DNA of 64,000 nt from Sphingobacteriaceae bacterium (GCA_903642215.1 CAHJWG010000011.1:1-64000); one strand, 5' to 3'; positions 45,320 to 54,230 are shown, counted from the stretch's first letter. Made by a program: numbers and translations. Notes: generated from the letters alone by a model not told the origin.

Positions 45320-45357
45320 ATTTTTTATAAAGTGCAAGCAATCCGGTAATTTTTATC

Positions 45358-46422
45358 ATGCAAAATCAGATTAATCAATACACAATAGAAATAAACAATT
45401 TTCAGCCGGCAAATGCGGCTGAACTGGAAGCTTTCCGAATCCGTTTTCTGGGGACGAAAGGTTTGATTAAAGATCTTTTTGATCAGTTTAAAGCAGTTAG
45501 CCCGGAAGAAAAACGCACGCTTGGTAAAGGCTTAAACGAATTTAAGCAATTGGCCGAAGCAAAATATCAAACTTTAAAAGAACAATCAGCAATACAGCCG
45601 GAAAAAGCCGGATCAAAAGATGATTTAACCTTGCCCGGAGAAGGGTTTCAGTTAGGTTCCCGCCATCCGCTTTCGCTGGTTCGGAATGAGATTATTGATA
45701 TTTTTAAACGGTTAGGTTTTGTAGTTGCCGAAGGGCCGGAAATTGAAGATGACTGGCATAATTTTTCTGCCTTAAACTTCCCGGAAGAACATCCGGCACG
45801 CGATATGCAGGATACCTTTTTTATCAGCAAAAGCCTCACCCTAAACCCCTCTCCGGGAGAGAGTAAAATGAAAGGTGATATCGCGCTTCGCACCCACACT
45901 TCCTCGGTACAGGTACGGATGATGGAAGCCGGCAAACCGCCTTTCAGGGCCATTATGCCGGGCCGCGTTTACCGTAACGAAGCCATTTCTGCACGTGCGC
46001 ACTGCTTTTTCCATCAGGTAGAAGGGCTTTATGTAGATGAAAACGTTTCTTTTGCTGATCTCAAACAAACACTTTATCACTTCGTTTTGGAAATGTATGG
46101 CGAAGGTACAAAAGTGCGTTTCCGGCCTTCCTATTTCCCTTTTACAGAACCTTCCGCAGAAATGGACGTATCGTGTAGCATTTGCAAAGGTGCCGGCTGC
46201 CAGATGTGCAAATACAGCGGCTGGGTAGAAATTTTAGGTTGTGGGATGGTTGATCCGAACGTGCTTGAAAACTGTGGTATCGACTCAGAAAAATACACCG
46301 GTTTTGCCTTTGGTATGGGGATTGAACGCATTACGAACCTGAAATATCAGATTCGCGATCTGCGTTTATTTTCCGAAAATGATGTTCGTTTTCTTAAACA
46401 GTTTCAAACAGAAATCAGTTGA
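45358..46422 (+). CDS. pheS: Phenylalanine-tRNA ligase alpha subunit
   Basis: A 354-residue PheS. A coiled-coil tRNA-binding N-terminus (about 1-85) precedes the class II catalytic core with HPLSLVRNEIIDIF, EIEDDWHNFSALNFPEEHPARDMQDTFFI, RTHTSSVQVRMM (motif 2), and FGMGIERITNL (motif 3). Residues about 157-173 are an extra segment between motif regions, encoded by a CCTCACCCTAAACCCCTCT-type repeat and absent from PheS proteins I know. pheT is not adjacent. A lipoprotein gene begins within the stop codon. Confidence 0.95.
   Translation: MQNQINQYTIEINNFQPANAAELEAFRIRFLGTKGLIKDLFDQFKAVSPEEKRTLGKGLNEFKQLAEAKYQTLKEQSAIQPEKAGSKDDLTLPGEGFQLGSRHPLSLVRNEIIDIFKRLGFVVAEGPEIEDDWHNFSALNFPEEHPARDMQDTFFISKSLTLNPSPGESKMKGDIALRTHTSSVQVRMMEAGKPPFRAIMPGRVYRNEAISARAHCFFHQVEGLYVDENVSFADLKQTLYHFVLEMYGEGTKVRFRPSYFPFTEPSAEMDVSCSICKGAGCQMCKYSGWVEILGCGMVDPNVLENCGIDSEKYTGFAFGMGIERITNLKYQIRDLRLFSENDVRFLKQFQTEIS
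45831..45861 (+). repeat. Dispersed repeat captured in frame within pheS
   Basis: The stretch contains CCTCACCCTAAACCCCTCTC, ends in GGGAGAG, and folds with its CTCTCCGGGAGAG palindrome. It reads as SLTLNPSPGES in the pheS frame. Confidence 0.75.
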
Positions 46423-46838
46423 TCAGCAAAATTAGTTCGATACTTCTTTTATGCCTGCTTTTTCTTTCCTGCGGAAAAACGAATGTGGGCAACATCCCAA
46501 GTGTTCCGGTTAATTTCAGCGCGCCGTTATCAGACCCGCGTTTAAGCAGAATTTCTATAGCCGGCGGCGCGGTAACAATTGATGGTTACGGCGTTTGCGG
46601 TTTAATTATTTATCACAGTTTTACAAACGGTTATGTGGCTTATGACCGTTGCAGCAGTTATCAGCCCGAAAACCGATGCGCCGTTACGTTAGACAGTTCT
46701 AATTTAAACGCAACCGACCCTTGCAGCGGTTCTAAGTTTTCTTTAAATGATGGTTCGCCGGTAAAAGCGCCGGCAACACGCTATTTACGCTCCTATTCGG
46801 TAAACGTAAGCATCAACCAGATTTTTATAACCAATTGA
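46419..46838 (+). CDS. Rieske-fold-like lipoprotein with degenerate ligands
   Basis: A 139-residue protein with a signal ending in a lipobox (FLSCGKT, Cys18). The fold pattern GGAVTIDGYGVCGLIIYHS..YVAYDRCSSYQPENRCAV...DPCSGSKFSLNDGSPVKAPATRYLRSY parallels a Rieske [2Fe-2S] domain, where CxH and CxxHGS would supply ligands. Here the two His ligands are replaced (CSS, DPCSGS), so no cluster is expected. The start is a TTG overlapping the pheS stop. The stop overlaps the TetR gene. No substrate or partner can be named. Confidence 0.7.
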   Translation: MISKISSILLLCLLFLSCGKTNVGNIPSVPVNFSAPLSDPRLSRISIAGGAVTIDGYGVCGLIIYHSFTNGYVAYDRCSSYQPENRCAVTLDSSNLNATDPCSGSKFSLNDGSPVKAPATRYLRSYSVNVSINQIFITN

Positions 46839-47416
46839 TGGAACCTGATAAAACGATAGAAAGCATCAAGCAAGCCGCCCGCGAATTGTACCGCAAGTTT
46901 GGTTACCACAAAACCAGTGTTAACGAAATTGCCAAAAAAGCGAAGGTTGCCAAAGCTACTATCTACAAATATTTTGATAGTAAGGAAGCTATTTTACAGG
47001 TTTTATTGATGGATTATATCCGGATGAGCGTGGACGATTTGATCCAGAACAGCGCAACAGATATGGACGAGGAAAAGCATTTAACCAACCTTATCATGAA
47101 AACCAGCCGGCTTTCGTACACGATTTGCAACGAATTTATAGGCTGGGATTTTATCCGAGAATCTGCCAACGCACAGGATTTCCTCAAAAAACTCTCCAAC
47201 GAACTGGAAGAATTGCTGTACAAATCCTTCACCGGCGTAAGCGAACTGCACATAAATGATACGTTCCCGGCGAGGCTGCGTTTCCTGATAAAATCCAGTA
47301 AAAGTATTGTTTTCAGTTTTGCTTTTACTTCGGTTAGCGATGCCGATGTGCGCAAAAATTTTGTAAGTTTTCAAAAAGAGATTTTGCCTTATTTGGTTAA
47401 AGCGGCGTTGAAGTAG
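46838..47416 (+). CDS. TetR/AcrR family transcriptional regulator
   Basis: A 192-residue TetR-type regulator. The N-terminal helix-turn-helix (about 8-52) reads AARELYRKFGYHKTSVNEIAKKAKVAKATIYKYF, with the recognition helix in the usual TIYKYF place. The C-terminal ligand domain is unassigned. The ATG overlaps the previous stop (TGATG). Self-regulation is usual for the family, but no operator was found. The target may be the lipoprotein gene upstream or a distant gene. Confidence 0.88.
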   Translation: MEPDKTIESIKQAARELYRKFGYHKTSVNEIAKKAKVAKATIYKYFDSKEAILQVLLMDYIRMSVDDLIQNSATDMDEEKHLTNLIMKTSRLSYTICNEFIGWDFIRESANAQDFLKKLSNELEELLYKSFTGVSELHINDTFPARLRFLIKSSKSIVFSFAFTSVSDADVRKNFVSFQKEILPYLVKAALK

Positions 47417-47447
47417 GAAGCATCTTTTATCGGCATAAAATCGTTAA

Positions 47448-47849
47448 TTAATCCACAAGCGGCGTATTATCAGGTTTTAGGTAAAAGTCTATTCTGATAG
47501 AATCTCCTTGTTTTACAATAATTGGCTCAGTTTCTACCCATTTGTAAGGCATTCCTACACCTGTAAATGTATATTTATCAGGTTTTACTTTAAACTTGTA
47601 TTTCCCTGATAAATCAGCTTTATAAGGACGATAATTATTGAGTTTTACTGCCGAGATATGTACAGGAAAATCAGTTTGATGTTCATAGATATTACCAAAA
47701 ATTATAGTTCTGTTTGTACATGGAGATTTATAAAACTTAATTCTATAATATCCATTGATGCTTGGAATTAATTTTTTATTTGAAGAACAACCTCCAAATA
47801 AAATCACATTCAACAATACAGTAATTTTCAATATAGATGTCTTTATCAT
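47448..47849 (-). CDS. Exported lipoprotein with carboxypeptidase-like fold, unknown
   Basis: A 133-residue lipoprotein (lipobox FGGCSSN, Cys21). The middle, AVKLNNYRPYKADLSGKYKFKVKPDKYTFTGVG, resembles the beta-sandwich of carboxypeptidase regulatory-like domains. AT-rich, like its two neighbours. Function unknown. The dispersed motif variant at about 47416-47440 (CATCTTTTATCGGCATAAAA) lies at its 3' side. Confidence 0.65.
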   Translation of the reverse strand: MIKTSILKITVLLNVILFGGCSSNKKLIPSINGYYRIKFYKSPCTNRTIIFGNIYEHQTDFPVHISAVKLNNYRPYKADLSGKYKFKVKPDKYTFTGVGMPYKWVETEPIIVKQGDSIRIDFYLKPDNTPLVD

Positions 47850-47936
47850 TGTATCATAAAAATCACTAACTTTTTTTAATATCTCGTTTACATTTCTGTT
47901 TATTCAATTTAATTGAAAGAAATTTGTATATTAAAT

Positions 47937-48362
47937 TTACATTTTCATTAATAACGCTCCTGTTGTTACAAGGTGCTTAATAATTTTTTTGTCTGGTAAA
48001 ACTTCCAAAAGATAAACAGTATGTTCCACATTGAATCTGTAATAATTTTTATGAAATAAATATAAAAGCGGTACTGTAGCAATCGTCTTAATTTTATTAA
48101 TTTTAGTAGAGTCTATAATCTCGCCTTTATCGTTTGTTCGATGGATTAAATATGGCATTTGACCTTCATCTAAGCATGGACATCTAAAGTAATAAAACTT
48201 AAATACTTGAGCATCTACAATTTTTATTATTCTATCATTAATTGGGATTTTGGCTGTATCAAGTAAATAATATAAAGTATCTCGTTTAATAGTGGTTACT
48301 TGACTAAACGTTAAGTCTAAACTTACAAAGAATATTATTAAAAATATTATTAAATATTTCAT
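47937..48362 (-). CDS. Exported hypothetical, 141 aa
   Basis: Not recognised. A signal peptide (residues 1-19, LIIFLIIFFVSLDLTFSQ) is followed by a beta-rich domain with a single Cys-x-Cys (FRCPCLDEGQMPYLIHR). No motif gives a function. AT-rich composition matches the flanking genes. It lies 10 bases downstream of the 505-residue protein gene and is probably co-transcribed. Confidence 0.65.
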   Translation of the reverse strand: MKYLIIFLIIFFVSLDLTFSQVTTIKRDTLYYLLDTAKIPINDRIIKIVDAQVFKFYYFRCPCLDEGQMPYLIHRTNDKGEIIDSTKINKIKTIATVPLLYLFHKNYYRFNVEHTVYLLEVLPDKKIIKHLVTTGALLMKM

Positions 48363-48372
48363 ATTTAAAATT

Positions 48373-49890
48373 TTATTGGCAACCTGTATATTGATTTAAT
48401 AAGTTTATACTCTCATGCAATGATTGATTAGGGGTTTTTTCATCATCACCCCATTTATCTTTAAAAGCTTGTGACTCTTGCAATCCTTCCCAAGCATAGT
48501 TTAAATAAGTATTCCAATTTACATAAGGATCATTTTTAATACTTGGACTTATAATTTCCATGGCTTCTTTCATCCCTAATGCTATAAATTCCGTATCCTT
48601 AGCTATTATGTTATGTTGTTCTGCCTGACTATCATTAGAAGAAAAAGTTTGACCCCTTGCTTGGTAGGCTGAACGGGTACTATCCATTTGATAAGCCAAG
48701 TATTGGTCAAAAGAATCAGCATAAGTCGTGTTAAACGCTTGTGCACCCATTCTGTTTTGTTGTATTAATACCTGTACAATACGAGCATGGTAGGCTTCGT
48801 GAATAAAGGCTTGAACATAAGCTGCCACAGAATAAGATTCCGTGTCATTATTGATCATTATAGTTACATCAGAACTATTATAACCTTTACTGTTTATAGT
48901 TTTACCAGTAATATTAGCAGGTAATATACCTGCAACAATTTTAAGATTATAATTTGAGCTTGTAAATGCAACCGTTAATGCACTATAAACGCTATTTTTT
49001 TCGATCACGCTATAGACGCAGTTTAGTTTTCGATTAGCAGTAATAGATGGATCAACGGTAACATTTTGTCCATTTTGCGACGTATCCGGACCACTAGTAT
49101 ATCCACCATCACCACTAACACCACCACTGCCGCTACTGCTACCGTCTCCTCCACCGCTATTACCATCACTACCATAAGAAGTATAACATTCCTCGTAACC
49201 ACTGTCAACCCAAGAACCAGATCCAGGGTTACCTACTTGGTAATTATAATTATACGCTTCTGCACAATCTACATATAAGTTCAATAGCACGCGTTTTTTA
49301 CCTTCATCGGACAGAATTGTTTTATCGTTATTACTATTTGTAGCTTTAGGTGAAAAGGCTTTTATTATCTTACCTTCATTATACTGATAACCGTTGATAA
49401 ACTTCTTATCTAATGTATAAAACATAACTTGCCCGTTAAATTTCGATGGTATTTTATTATAATGTACATCTGCTATCACAGAGCTACTATCAGGACTTTT
49501 CAAATTTTCAAAAACCTTCATATAGAAATTGAGCCTTTTACCATTGTTAAATTCTATAAAAACAAGGCTGTTTTTGTTTAAACAATTTATAGGGTTTGTT
49601 TGAAAAGTCCATACATCTGTACTTTTTTCTAAATCAAATTCCATTATCCTACTGCTATCGCGCTTTAAATAATACATTTTATCCCACTTTACATTTCTAT
49701 TTTTAAGCATAGCTGTATGGGTTTCACTAACGCCGTTAAGACCTATCTTACTTGCGGATGTATCTTTACTATAAATAATTTTTAATTCTGACAGATTTAC
49801 TTCGCTATTTATTGTTGGAAGCTCCTGAGATGATAACTTGTCTTTTTTACAGCTATTGGTAATATGTAATACTACTACTACTAATAGCAT
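48373..49890 (-). CDS. Lipoprotein with HEAYH zinc-protease-like motif
   Basis: A 505-residue exported lipoprotein (Cys14, TNSCKKD). An N-terminal beta-rich region of about 230 residues, a Gly/Ser linker (GGGDGSSSGSGGVSGDGG), and a C-terminal domain with HEAYHARI (about 364-371) that fits the HExxH zinc motif. YADSFDQYLAYQMDS and the helix after it would flank the site. No known family assigned. The short signal lacks the usual Lys-Lys start: a reading frame starting MKKVIYQ just upstream breaks after eight codons (near 49925), so the N-terminus may be frameshifted or mis-started. Confidence 0.68.
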   Translation of the reverse strand: MLLVVVVLHITNSCKKDKLSSQELPTINSEVNLSELKIIYSKDTSASKIGLNGVSETHTAMLKNRNVKWDKMYYLKRDSSRIMEFDLEKSTDVWTFQTNPINCLNKNSLVFIEFNNGKRLNFYMKVFENLKSPDSSSVIADVHYNKIPSKFNGQVMFYTLDKKFINGYQYNEGKIIKAFSPKATNSNNDKTILSDEGKKRVLLNLYVDCAEAYNYNYQVGNPGSGSWVDSGYEECYTSYGSDGNSGGGDGSSSGSGGVSGDGGYTSGPDTSQNGQNVTVDPSITANRKLNCVYSVIEKNSVYSALTVAFTSSNYNLKIVAGILPANITGKTINSKGYNSSDVTIMINNDTESYSVAAYVQAFIHEAYHARIVQVLIQQNRMGAQAFNTTYADSFDQYLAYQMDSTRSAYQARGQTFSSNDSQAEQHNIIAKDTEFIALGMKEAMEIISPSIKNDPYVNWNTYLNYAWEGLQESQAFKDKWGDDEKTPNQSLHESINLLNQYTGCQ

Positions 49891-50083
49891 TAAGAATATT
49901 GTCCTAAAGTTTAAAGTTGGTAAATAACTTTTTTCATATTTTAAATTTAATTTTAGATAAATACAAATTTATGCAACATGAAATACTATTAAATTGAATA
50001 GTTAATAATTTTTAAAGATGTCTTTATCTCCTGAATTGCTTCTCCATTTCCTATAAATAAAAATTGCTCTAAATTTGCGGCTT

Positions 50084-51514
50084 ATGAGATCATCAGTCCG
50101 CGGGAAAACTGTAGTAGAAAACGTTGCTATTTTTGATATTGCAGAAGAAGGAAAAGGCGTGGGCCGCGCGGCCGAGCTGGTGGTTTTTGTAGAGAAAGCT
50201 GTTCCCGGAGATGTGGCTGATATCGAAATCTTCCGTAAAAAAAAGAACTTCGGCGAAGCCAAAATTACTGCCTTAAAAACAGCATCCGATTTACGGACCG
50301 AACCTTTTTGCCAGCATTTTGGCGATTGCGGCGGCTGCAAATGGCAACACATGACGTATGAAGCGCAGCTGCATTACAAGCAAAAAGCCGTAACCGATGC
50401 GCTGGAACGGATTGCAAAAATCGATGTAAGTGGTTTAACGCCAATATTGCCTTCGCCGGAAACCCGTTTTTACCGCAATAAACTGGAGTTTACTTTTTCG
50501 GACAGAAGATGGCTCACCAATACCGAAATCAGTAGCGGCGAAACATTTACTACCGATGCATTAGGTTTCCACGTTCCGCTTTATTTTGACCGGATTTTAG
50601 ATATTGAAAAATGCCATTTACAGGCTGATCCTTCCAATGAAATCCGAAATAGCGTACGCGATTTTGCCATTAAAAACAGTATCAGTTTTTATAATTTACG
50701 CCGGCACGAAGGCGCGTTACGAAACCTGATTATCCGCACTTCTTCCACCGGAGAACTAATGGTGATTGTGGTTTTTGCTTTTGCGGAACCTGAGCAAGTG
50801 GAAAATTTAATGACTTTTGTGAAAACTACTTTCCCGCAGATTACTTCACTTTTATACATCCTCAACCAAAAAAAAAACGATACCATTTTTGATCAGGAAG
50901 TTTTAACTTACGCTGGTCGCGATTTTATTTATGAGGAAATGCACACTGATTTTACCGGCATAAACAAAGTACGTTTCCGTATCGGGCCGAAATCTTTTTA
51001 TCAAACCAACTCGCATCAGGCAACCGGATTATACGAAGTTGCACGGGATTTTGCCGGTTTTAAAGGCCACGAATTAGTGTACGATTTATACACCGGTGCC
51101 GGCACAATCGCTAATTTTATTGCCGGAAAAGTAAAGCAAGTAATTGGTATCGAGTACGTTGAAAGTGCAATTGAAGATGCAAAAATCAACTCGGCTATCA
51201 ACGGGATTACCAATACCAAGTTTTTTGCAGGAGATATGCGTGAAGTTTTGAATGCTTCTTTTACGGTACAAAATGGCAAGCCGGATGTGATTATTACCGA
51301 TCCGCCACGCGCCGGCATGCACCCGGATGTGGTGCAGCGTTTAATGGAAATTGAGGCTGAAAAAATTGTTTATGTAAGCTGCAATGTGGCCACACAAGCC
51401 CGGGATTTGCTCATTTTAAAAGAAAAATATGAAGTAACTAAAATACAACCTGTTGATATGTTTCCGCATACGCAGCACGTTGAAAATGTGCTTCTTTTAC
51501 AACTCAAAAAATAA
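50084..51514 (+). CDS. rlmD: 23S rRNA (uracil-C5)-methyltransferase RlmD
   Basis: A 476-residue TRAM-domain methyltransferase that methylates U1939 (or equivalent) of 23S rRNA. The TRAM domain spans about 1-65, the [4Fe-4S] site is CQHFGDCGGCKW (about 76-87), FYQTNSHQAT and YDLYTGAGTIANFIA are the SAM domain, and DPPRAGMHPDV with VSCNVATQARDL carry the catalytic Cys. The ATG at 50084 was preferred to a TTG at 50075. Form B dispersed motifs at 50274 and 50671 and form A at 51255 and 51491 lie inside. Confidence 0.92.
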   Translation: MRSSVRGKTVVENVAIFDIAEEGKGVGRAAELVVFVEKAVPGDVADIEIFRKKKNFGEAKITALKTASDLRTEPFCQHFGDCGGCKWQHMTYEAQLHYKQKAVTDALERIAKIDVSGLTPILPSPETRFYRNKLEFTFSDRRWLTNTEISSGETFTTDALGFHVPLYFDRILDIEKCHLQADPSNEIRNSVRDFAIKNSISFYNLRRHEGALRNLIIRTSSTGELMVIVVFAFAEPEQVENLMTFVKTTFPQITSLLYILNQKKNDTIFDQEVLTYAGRDFIYEEMHTDFTGINKVRFRIGPKSFYQTNSHQATGLYEVARDFAGFKGHELVYDLYTGAGTIANFIAGKVKQVIGIEYVESAIEDAKINSAINGITNTKFFAGDMREVLNASFTVQNGKPDVIITDPPRAGMHPDVVQRLMEIEAEKIVYVSCNVATQARDLLILKEKYEVTKIQPVDMFPHTQHVENVLLLQLKK

Positions 51515-51519
51515 TACAA

Positions 51520-51918
51520 ATGGAACCCGAAGATTTACTGCAGGAAGGCAGCGAAGAAGAAAAAAAACAGAAAGTAAGTCCGCTGGAAAGCCTGGAAGTT
51601 GATTTAAAATTTTTAAGCGATTCCATCAAAGAAATTGCCATTGAAATTATGGTGGAAGGCTTATCCAAATACCCGATTTTTATTGCGCATCAGCACGAAG
51701 TTGCTTTGGGAGAAGTAATTTTTGACCGCCATGAAATGAACTTGGATTGGACAATCCAGGCATCAACACTGGAAGAATTTATGGAACGCGGCGTGATCAA
51801 AAAGGAATTGAAAGAGCGTTTTATCAACACTTACAAAAACTCGAACAAGTTTATGTGTGTGTTTGTAATTGTGCCCGATGGCGCAAACTTTGTGTTTTTC
51901 CCTTACGCTAAAGATTAA
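51520..51918 (+). CDS. Conserved hypothetical, 132 aa
   Basis: Not recognised by function. A soluble acidic protein: helix-rich N-terminus (EDLLQEGSEEEKKQ...LKFLSDSIKEIAIEIMVEG) and a beta-rich centre (HQHEVALGEVIFDRHEMNLDWTIQASTLEEFM). This layout looks like a family restricted to Bacteroidota. It lies 5 bases after rlmD and is probably translated with it. Confidence 0.68.
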   Translation: MEPEDLLQEGSEEEKKQKVSPLESLEVDLKFLSDSIKEIAIEIMVEGLSKYPIFIAHQHEVALGEVIFDRHEMNLDWTIQASTLEEFMERGVIKKELKERFINTYKNSNKFMCVFVIVPDGANFVFFPYAKD

Positions 51919-51932
51919 ATTCCGTTACTTTT

Positions 51933-51947
51933 AATACTTCTTTTATC
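51933..51947 (+). repeat. Dispersed motif copy, form A
   Basis: AATACTTCTTTTATC lies in the 41-base gap before the PRTase gene, 12 bases ahead of its start codon. Confidence 0.7.
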
Positions 51948-51959
51948 CACTAAAAAATA

Positions 51960-52469
51960 ATGTCTGATAAAAAAATCCTCGTTTTAAACAGCCGCCAGAT
52001 TCAGCAAAAGATAGACCGGATCGCTTATCAGATTTTGGAAGATAATCTGGAGGAAACCGAAATTATACTGGCCGGAATTATAGCGCACGGTTTCGGATTG
52101 GCAACCCGTTTAAAAAATTTATTGGAAGAAATCGCACCTTTTAAAGTTACGCTCATCAGCATAAACCTAGATAAAGAAAGCAGCAGTTTGATTGGCAGTT
52201 TAAGTATTCCGGTAGAAAATTGCAGCAATAAAGTAGTGATTTTGGTAGATGATGTGCTTAATTCCGGTAAGGCGATGGCTTACGCTTTTGGTATTTTTTT
52301 AGATATTCCGCTTAAAAAAATCCGCACCGTGGTTTTGGTAGATCGTAACCATAAAGTTTTTCCGATTGCTACAGATTTTACCGGGATGGCTTTATCAACG
52401 GTTTTAAAAGAACATGTTGATGTGGTTTTAGATGAAGCCGGCCAGGAAGATGCCGTGTATTTACGTTAA
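51960..52469 (+). CDS. Phosphoribosyltransferase-fold protein (PyrR/type I PRTase)
   Basis: A 169-residue type I PRTase. The PRPP loop VVILVDDVLNSGKAMAYAF (about 90-108) has the expected two acidic residues. QIQQKIDRIAYQILEDN and AGIIAHGFGLATRL are family features, and the overall shape is close to PyrR. It may act as a PRTase or as an RNA-binding regulator of pyrimidine genes. No attenuator was seen. pyrD lies 7 kb away, on the opposite strand. Confidence 0.85.
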   Translation: MSDKKILVLNSRQIQQKIDRIAYQILEDNLEETEIILAGIIAHGFGLATRLKNLLEEIAPFKVTLISINLDKESSSLIGSLSIPVENCSNKVVILVDDVLNSGKAMAYAFGIFLDIPLKKIRTVVLVDRNHKVFPIATDFTGMALSTVLKEHVDVVLDEAGQEDAVYLR

Positions 52470-52470
52470 A

Positions 52471-53598
52471 TTAACTGTTGTTTTTAACGCCTAACGCCAC
52501 TAAATCCTGGTCAATGCGCCTGTTCCATTGCGCCTGCTGGCCAGAATTTATGCCGTGCTGCGTTTCGGTGTCATACTGTTCCTGCAAACGGTTCATCTCC
52601 CTAAAAAATTCATAAAACTCAAAATTAATCAGCCCGTCGAAGTTATTTACCGGCAATTTTGTGCTGCGTATTTTTTGCTCAAACCGCTTTGCAACAATTT
52701 CCACTATATCAAAATGCCGCTGTTCGTGGTTTAAAGTATAATCGTCTCGGCTGTTATCTTTAACCCAGCACGCACTTTTCGGCACATAAACTTTAAGGCT
52801 GAATTGCAGTTTGATCACGCCGTTTGTTATTTCCTGCTGTTCCTCAAAACCAAAACTTGGGAAAACCGCACCGCCATATTTACTGTTTCTGGGTTTTTCC
52901 TGGAAATCATCCCATTTTAAAGGCCGGTTTGCCGCATAATAAATCGTGTCGCCTTCCTGCTTTTCGCTGTAATCTTTAAACAAAACTTTAACTTCTCTGG
53001 CCAGTTTAGGGTTATGCTCAGCCTGACTATTCATCCAGTTATTAAAATATTTTAAAGCCGAGTTTATAGATTCCCGAAGCACCGGTTCTACAATATTAAG
53101 CTGATTATCCGGCCGCGTATATTTTGTGTCAATGCGGTAATCCGTTAAATAAGTTTGCTCCTCGCCTGCTTTCAAATCAAACGATAAAGAAAACGCAACT
53201 TTACCTTCTATCCGGCCCGGAGCGGTTTGGGTTTCTGTAATTTTACATTCTTTTAAACGGATTAAAACCGGCCGTAATTTTTTATCGCGCGGCATACTTT
53301 GCCGCATATAATTTTGGATGGCGTTTAACCCGCCGCCCTGCAAATCTACTTTTTGTAATGCCGGTTTTTGTTTGGTTTTTACCGGTGGAAAAACCCAGGC
53401 AACAGTAGATTTTTCCGGCCGCTCATCCACAATCTCCGCAATAAAAAATTCTTTTGGTGTTAAAAAAAGCGTTGGCTGATGCAGTACAATCGGTGTTAAC
53501 GGAACCGGCACCGGCTGATTTGATACCAATAAAAGTGTGCTAAAAACAGCATAAGCAATTGCTGCTTTAAATTTGATTATGAAAAAGAAATAAGGCAA
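52471..53598 (-). CDS. Exported hypothetical with HEQRHFD motif (DUF922-like)
   Basis: A 375-residue protein with an N-terminal hydrophobic segment (about 7-27). The C-terminal half (about 225-345) contains PLKWDDFQ and HEQRHFDIVEIVAKRF (291-306), the HExxHFD pattern of DUF922-type putative zinc proteases. FSLKVYVPKSACWVK precedes it. The reading begins at a TTG and no ATG is available; this start is uncertain. It is convergent with the PRTase gene, 1 base apart. A form B dispersed motif lies at 53541. Confidence 0.72.
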   Translation of the reverse strand: MPYFFFIIKFKAAIAYAVFSTLLLVSNQPVPVPLTPIVLHQPTLFLTPKEFFIAEIVDERPEKSTVAWVFPPVKTKQKPALQKVDLQGGGLNAIQNYMRQSMPRDKKLRPVLIRLKECKITETQTAPGRIEGKVAFSLSFDLKAGEEQTYLTDYRIDTKYTRPDNQLNIVEPVLRESINSALKYFNNWMNSQAEHNPKLAREVKVLFKDYSEKQEGDTIYYAANRPLKWDDFQEKPRNSKYGGAVFPSFGFEEQQEITNGVIKLQFSLKVYVPKSACWVKDNSRDDYTLNHEQRHFDIVEIVAKRFEQKIRSTKLPVNNFDGLINFEFYEFFREMNRLQEQYDTETQHGINSGQQAQWNRRIDQDLVALGVKNNS

Positions 53599-53634
53599 GC
53601 TAAAATTGATTTTGAAGATTTTTATAACGCCGGC

Positions 53635-53649
53635 AATGCTTCTTTTAGT
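53635..53649 (+). repeat. Dispersed motif copy, form A
   Basis: AATGCTTCTTTTAGT lies in the 202-bp gap between divergent genes and is followed by TATAAAA, as in several intergenic copies. Confidence 0.65.
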
Positions 53650-53800
53650 GTATAAAATTTGATGCTGATCAATTTAATATCCTGAATTTTCAATTTATAT
53701 TTAAAACATTAGCATGATCAAAAGCGATTATCAATTGTATCGAAAACTGTTACCTTTCGGCAGGTTCGATAAATAAATACAGCAATTCAAATTTAAAATC

Positions 53801-54226
53801 ATGATAAACAAAGCATCAATTACCGTATCAACAACGATTAATGTACCGATAGAAAAAGTATGGACAATTTGGACTAATCCGGAACATATAATGAAATGGA
53901 ACGCTGCCTCTGATGACTGGATGACTGCAAAAGTGGAAAATGATTTACGTGCGGGCGGGAAATTTTTATCGAGAATGGAAGCTAAAGATGGCAGTTTCGG
54001 GTTTGATTTTGAAGGTATTTATGATGAAGTGGAAATAAATAAGCTGATTACTTATTCCCTTGCAGATAACAGAAAAGTGAGTATATCTTTTAGTGCAGAA
54101 AGCAATCAAACTTTGGTAACAGAAGTTTTTGAACCGGAAGAAGAAAACGCCGTAGAAATGCAGCAAGCCGGCTGGCAGTCAATTTTAAATAACTTTAAAA
54201 AATATACCGAAGGATTAGAACAGTAA
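53801..54226 (+). CDS. SRPBCC/AHSA1 family protein
   Basis: A 141-residue single-domain protein of the START/SRPBCC superfamily, AHSA1 branch. It has TINVPIEKVWTIWTNPEHIMKWNAASDDW (about 12-40), GGKFLSRMEAKDGSFGFDFEGIYDEVE and the C-terminal helix AGWQSILNNFKKYTE. These form a hydrophobic ligand pocket, ligand unknown. It is cytosolic, alone, and convergent with the BrkB gene 4 bases away. Confidence 0.85.
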   Translation: MINKASITVSTTINVPIEKVWTIWTNPEHIMKWNAASDDWMTAKVENDLRAGGKFLSRMEAKDGSFGFDFEGIYDEVEINKLITYSLADNRKVSISFSAESNQTLVTEVFEPEEENAVEMQQAGWQSILNNFKKYTEGLEQ

Positions 54227-54230
54227 ACTT

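Larger units (their letters stand above)
45039..45357. other. 319-bp gap between divergent DUF5686 and pheS
   Basis: No gene is seen. The gap holds one dispersed motif (45197-45211), AT-rich sequence and a TATTTTTG box at 45312-45319 that matches the TAnnTTTG -7 element for pheS. Confidence 0.5.

Noticed and set aside
49040-49210. A short tandem repeat or CRISPR-like array in the Ser/Gly-coding ACCACC-rich stretch
   Set aside because: It is the coding DNA of a Gly/Ser linker, with no regular unit and spacer structure.
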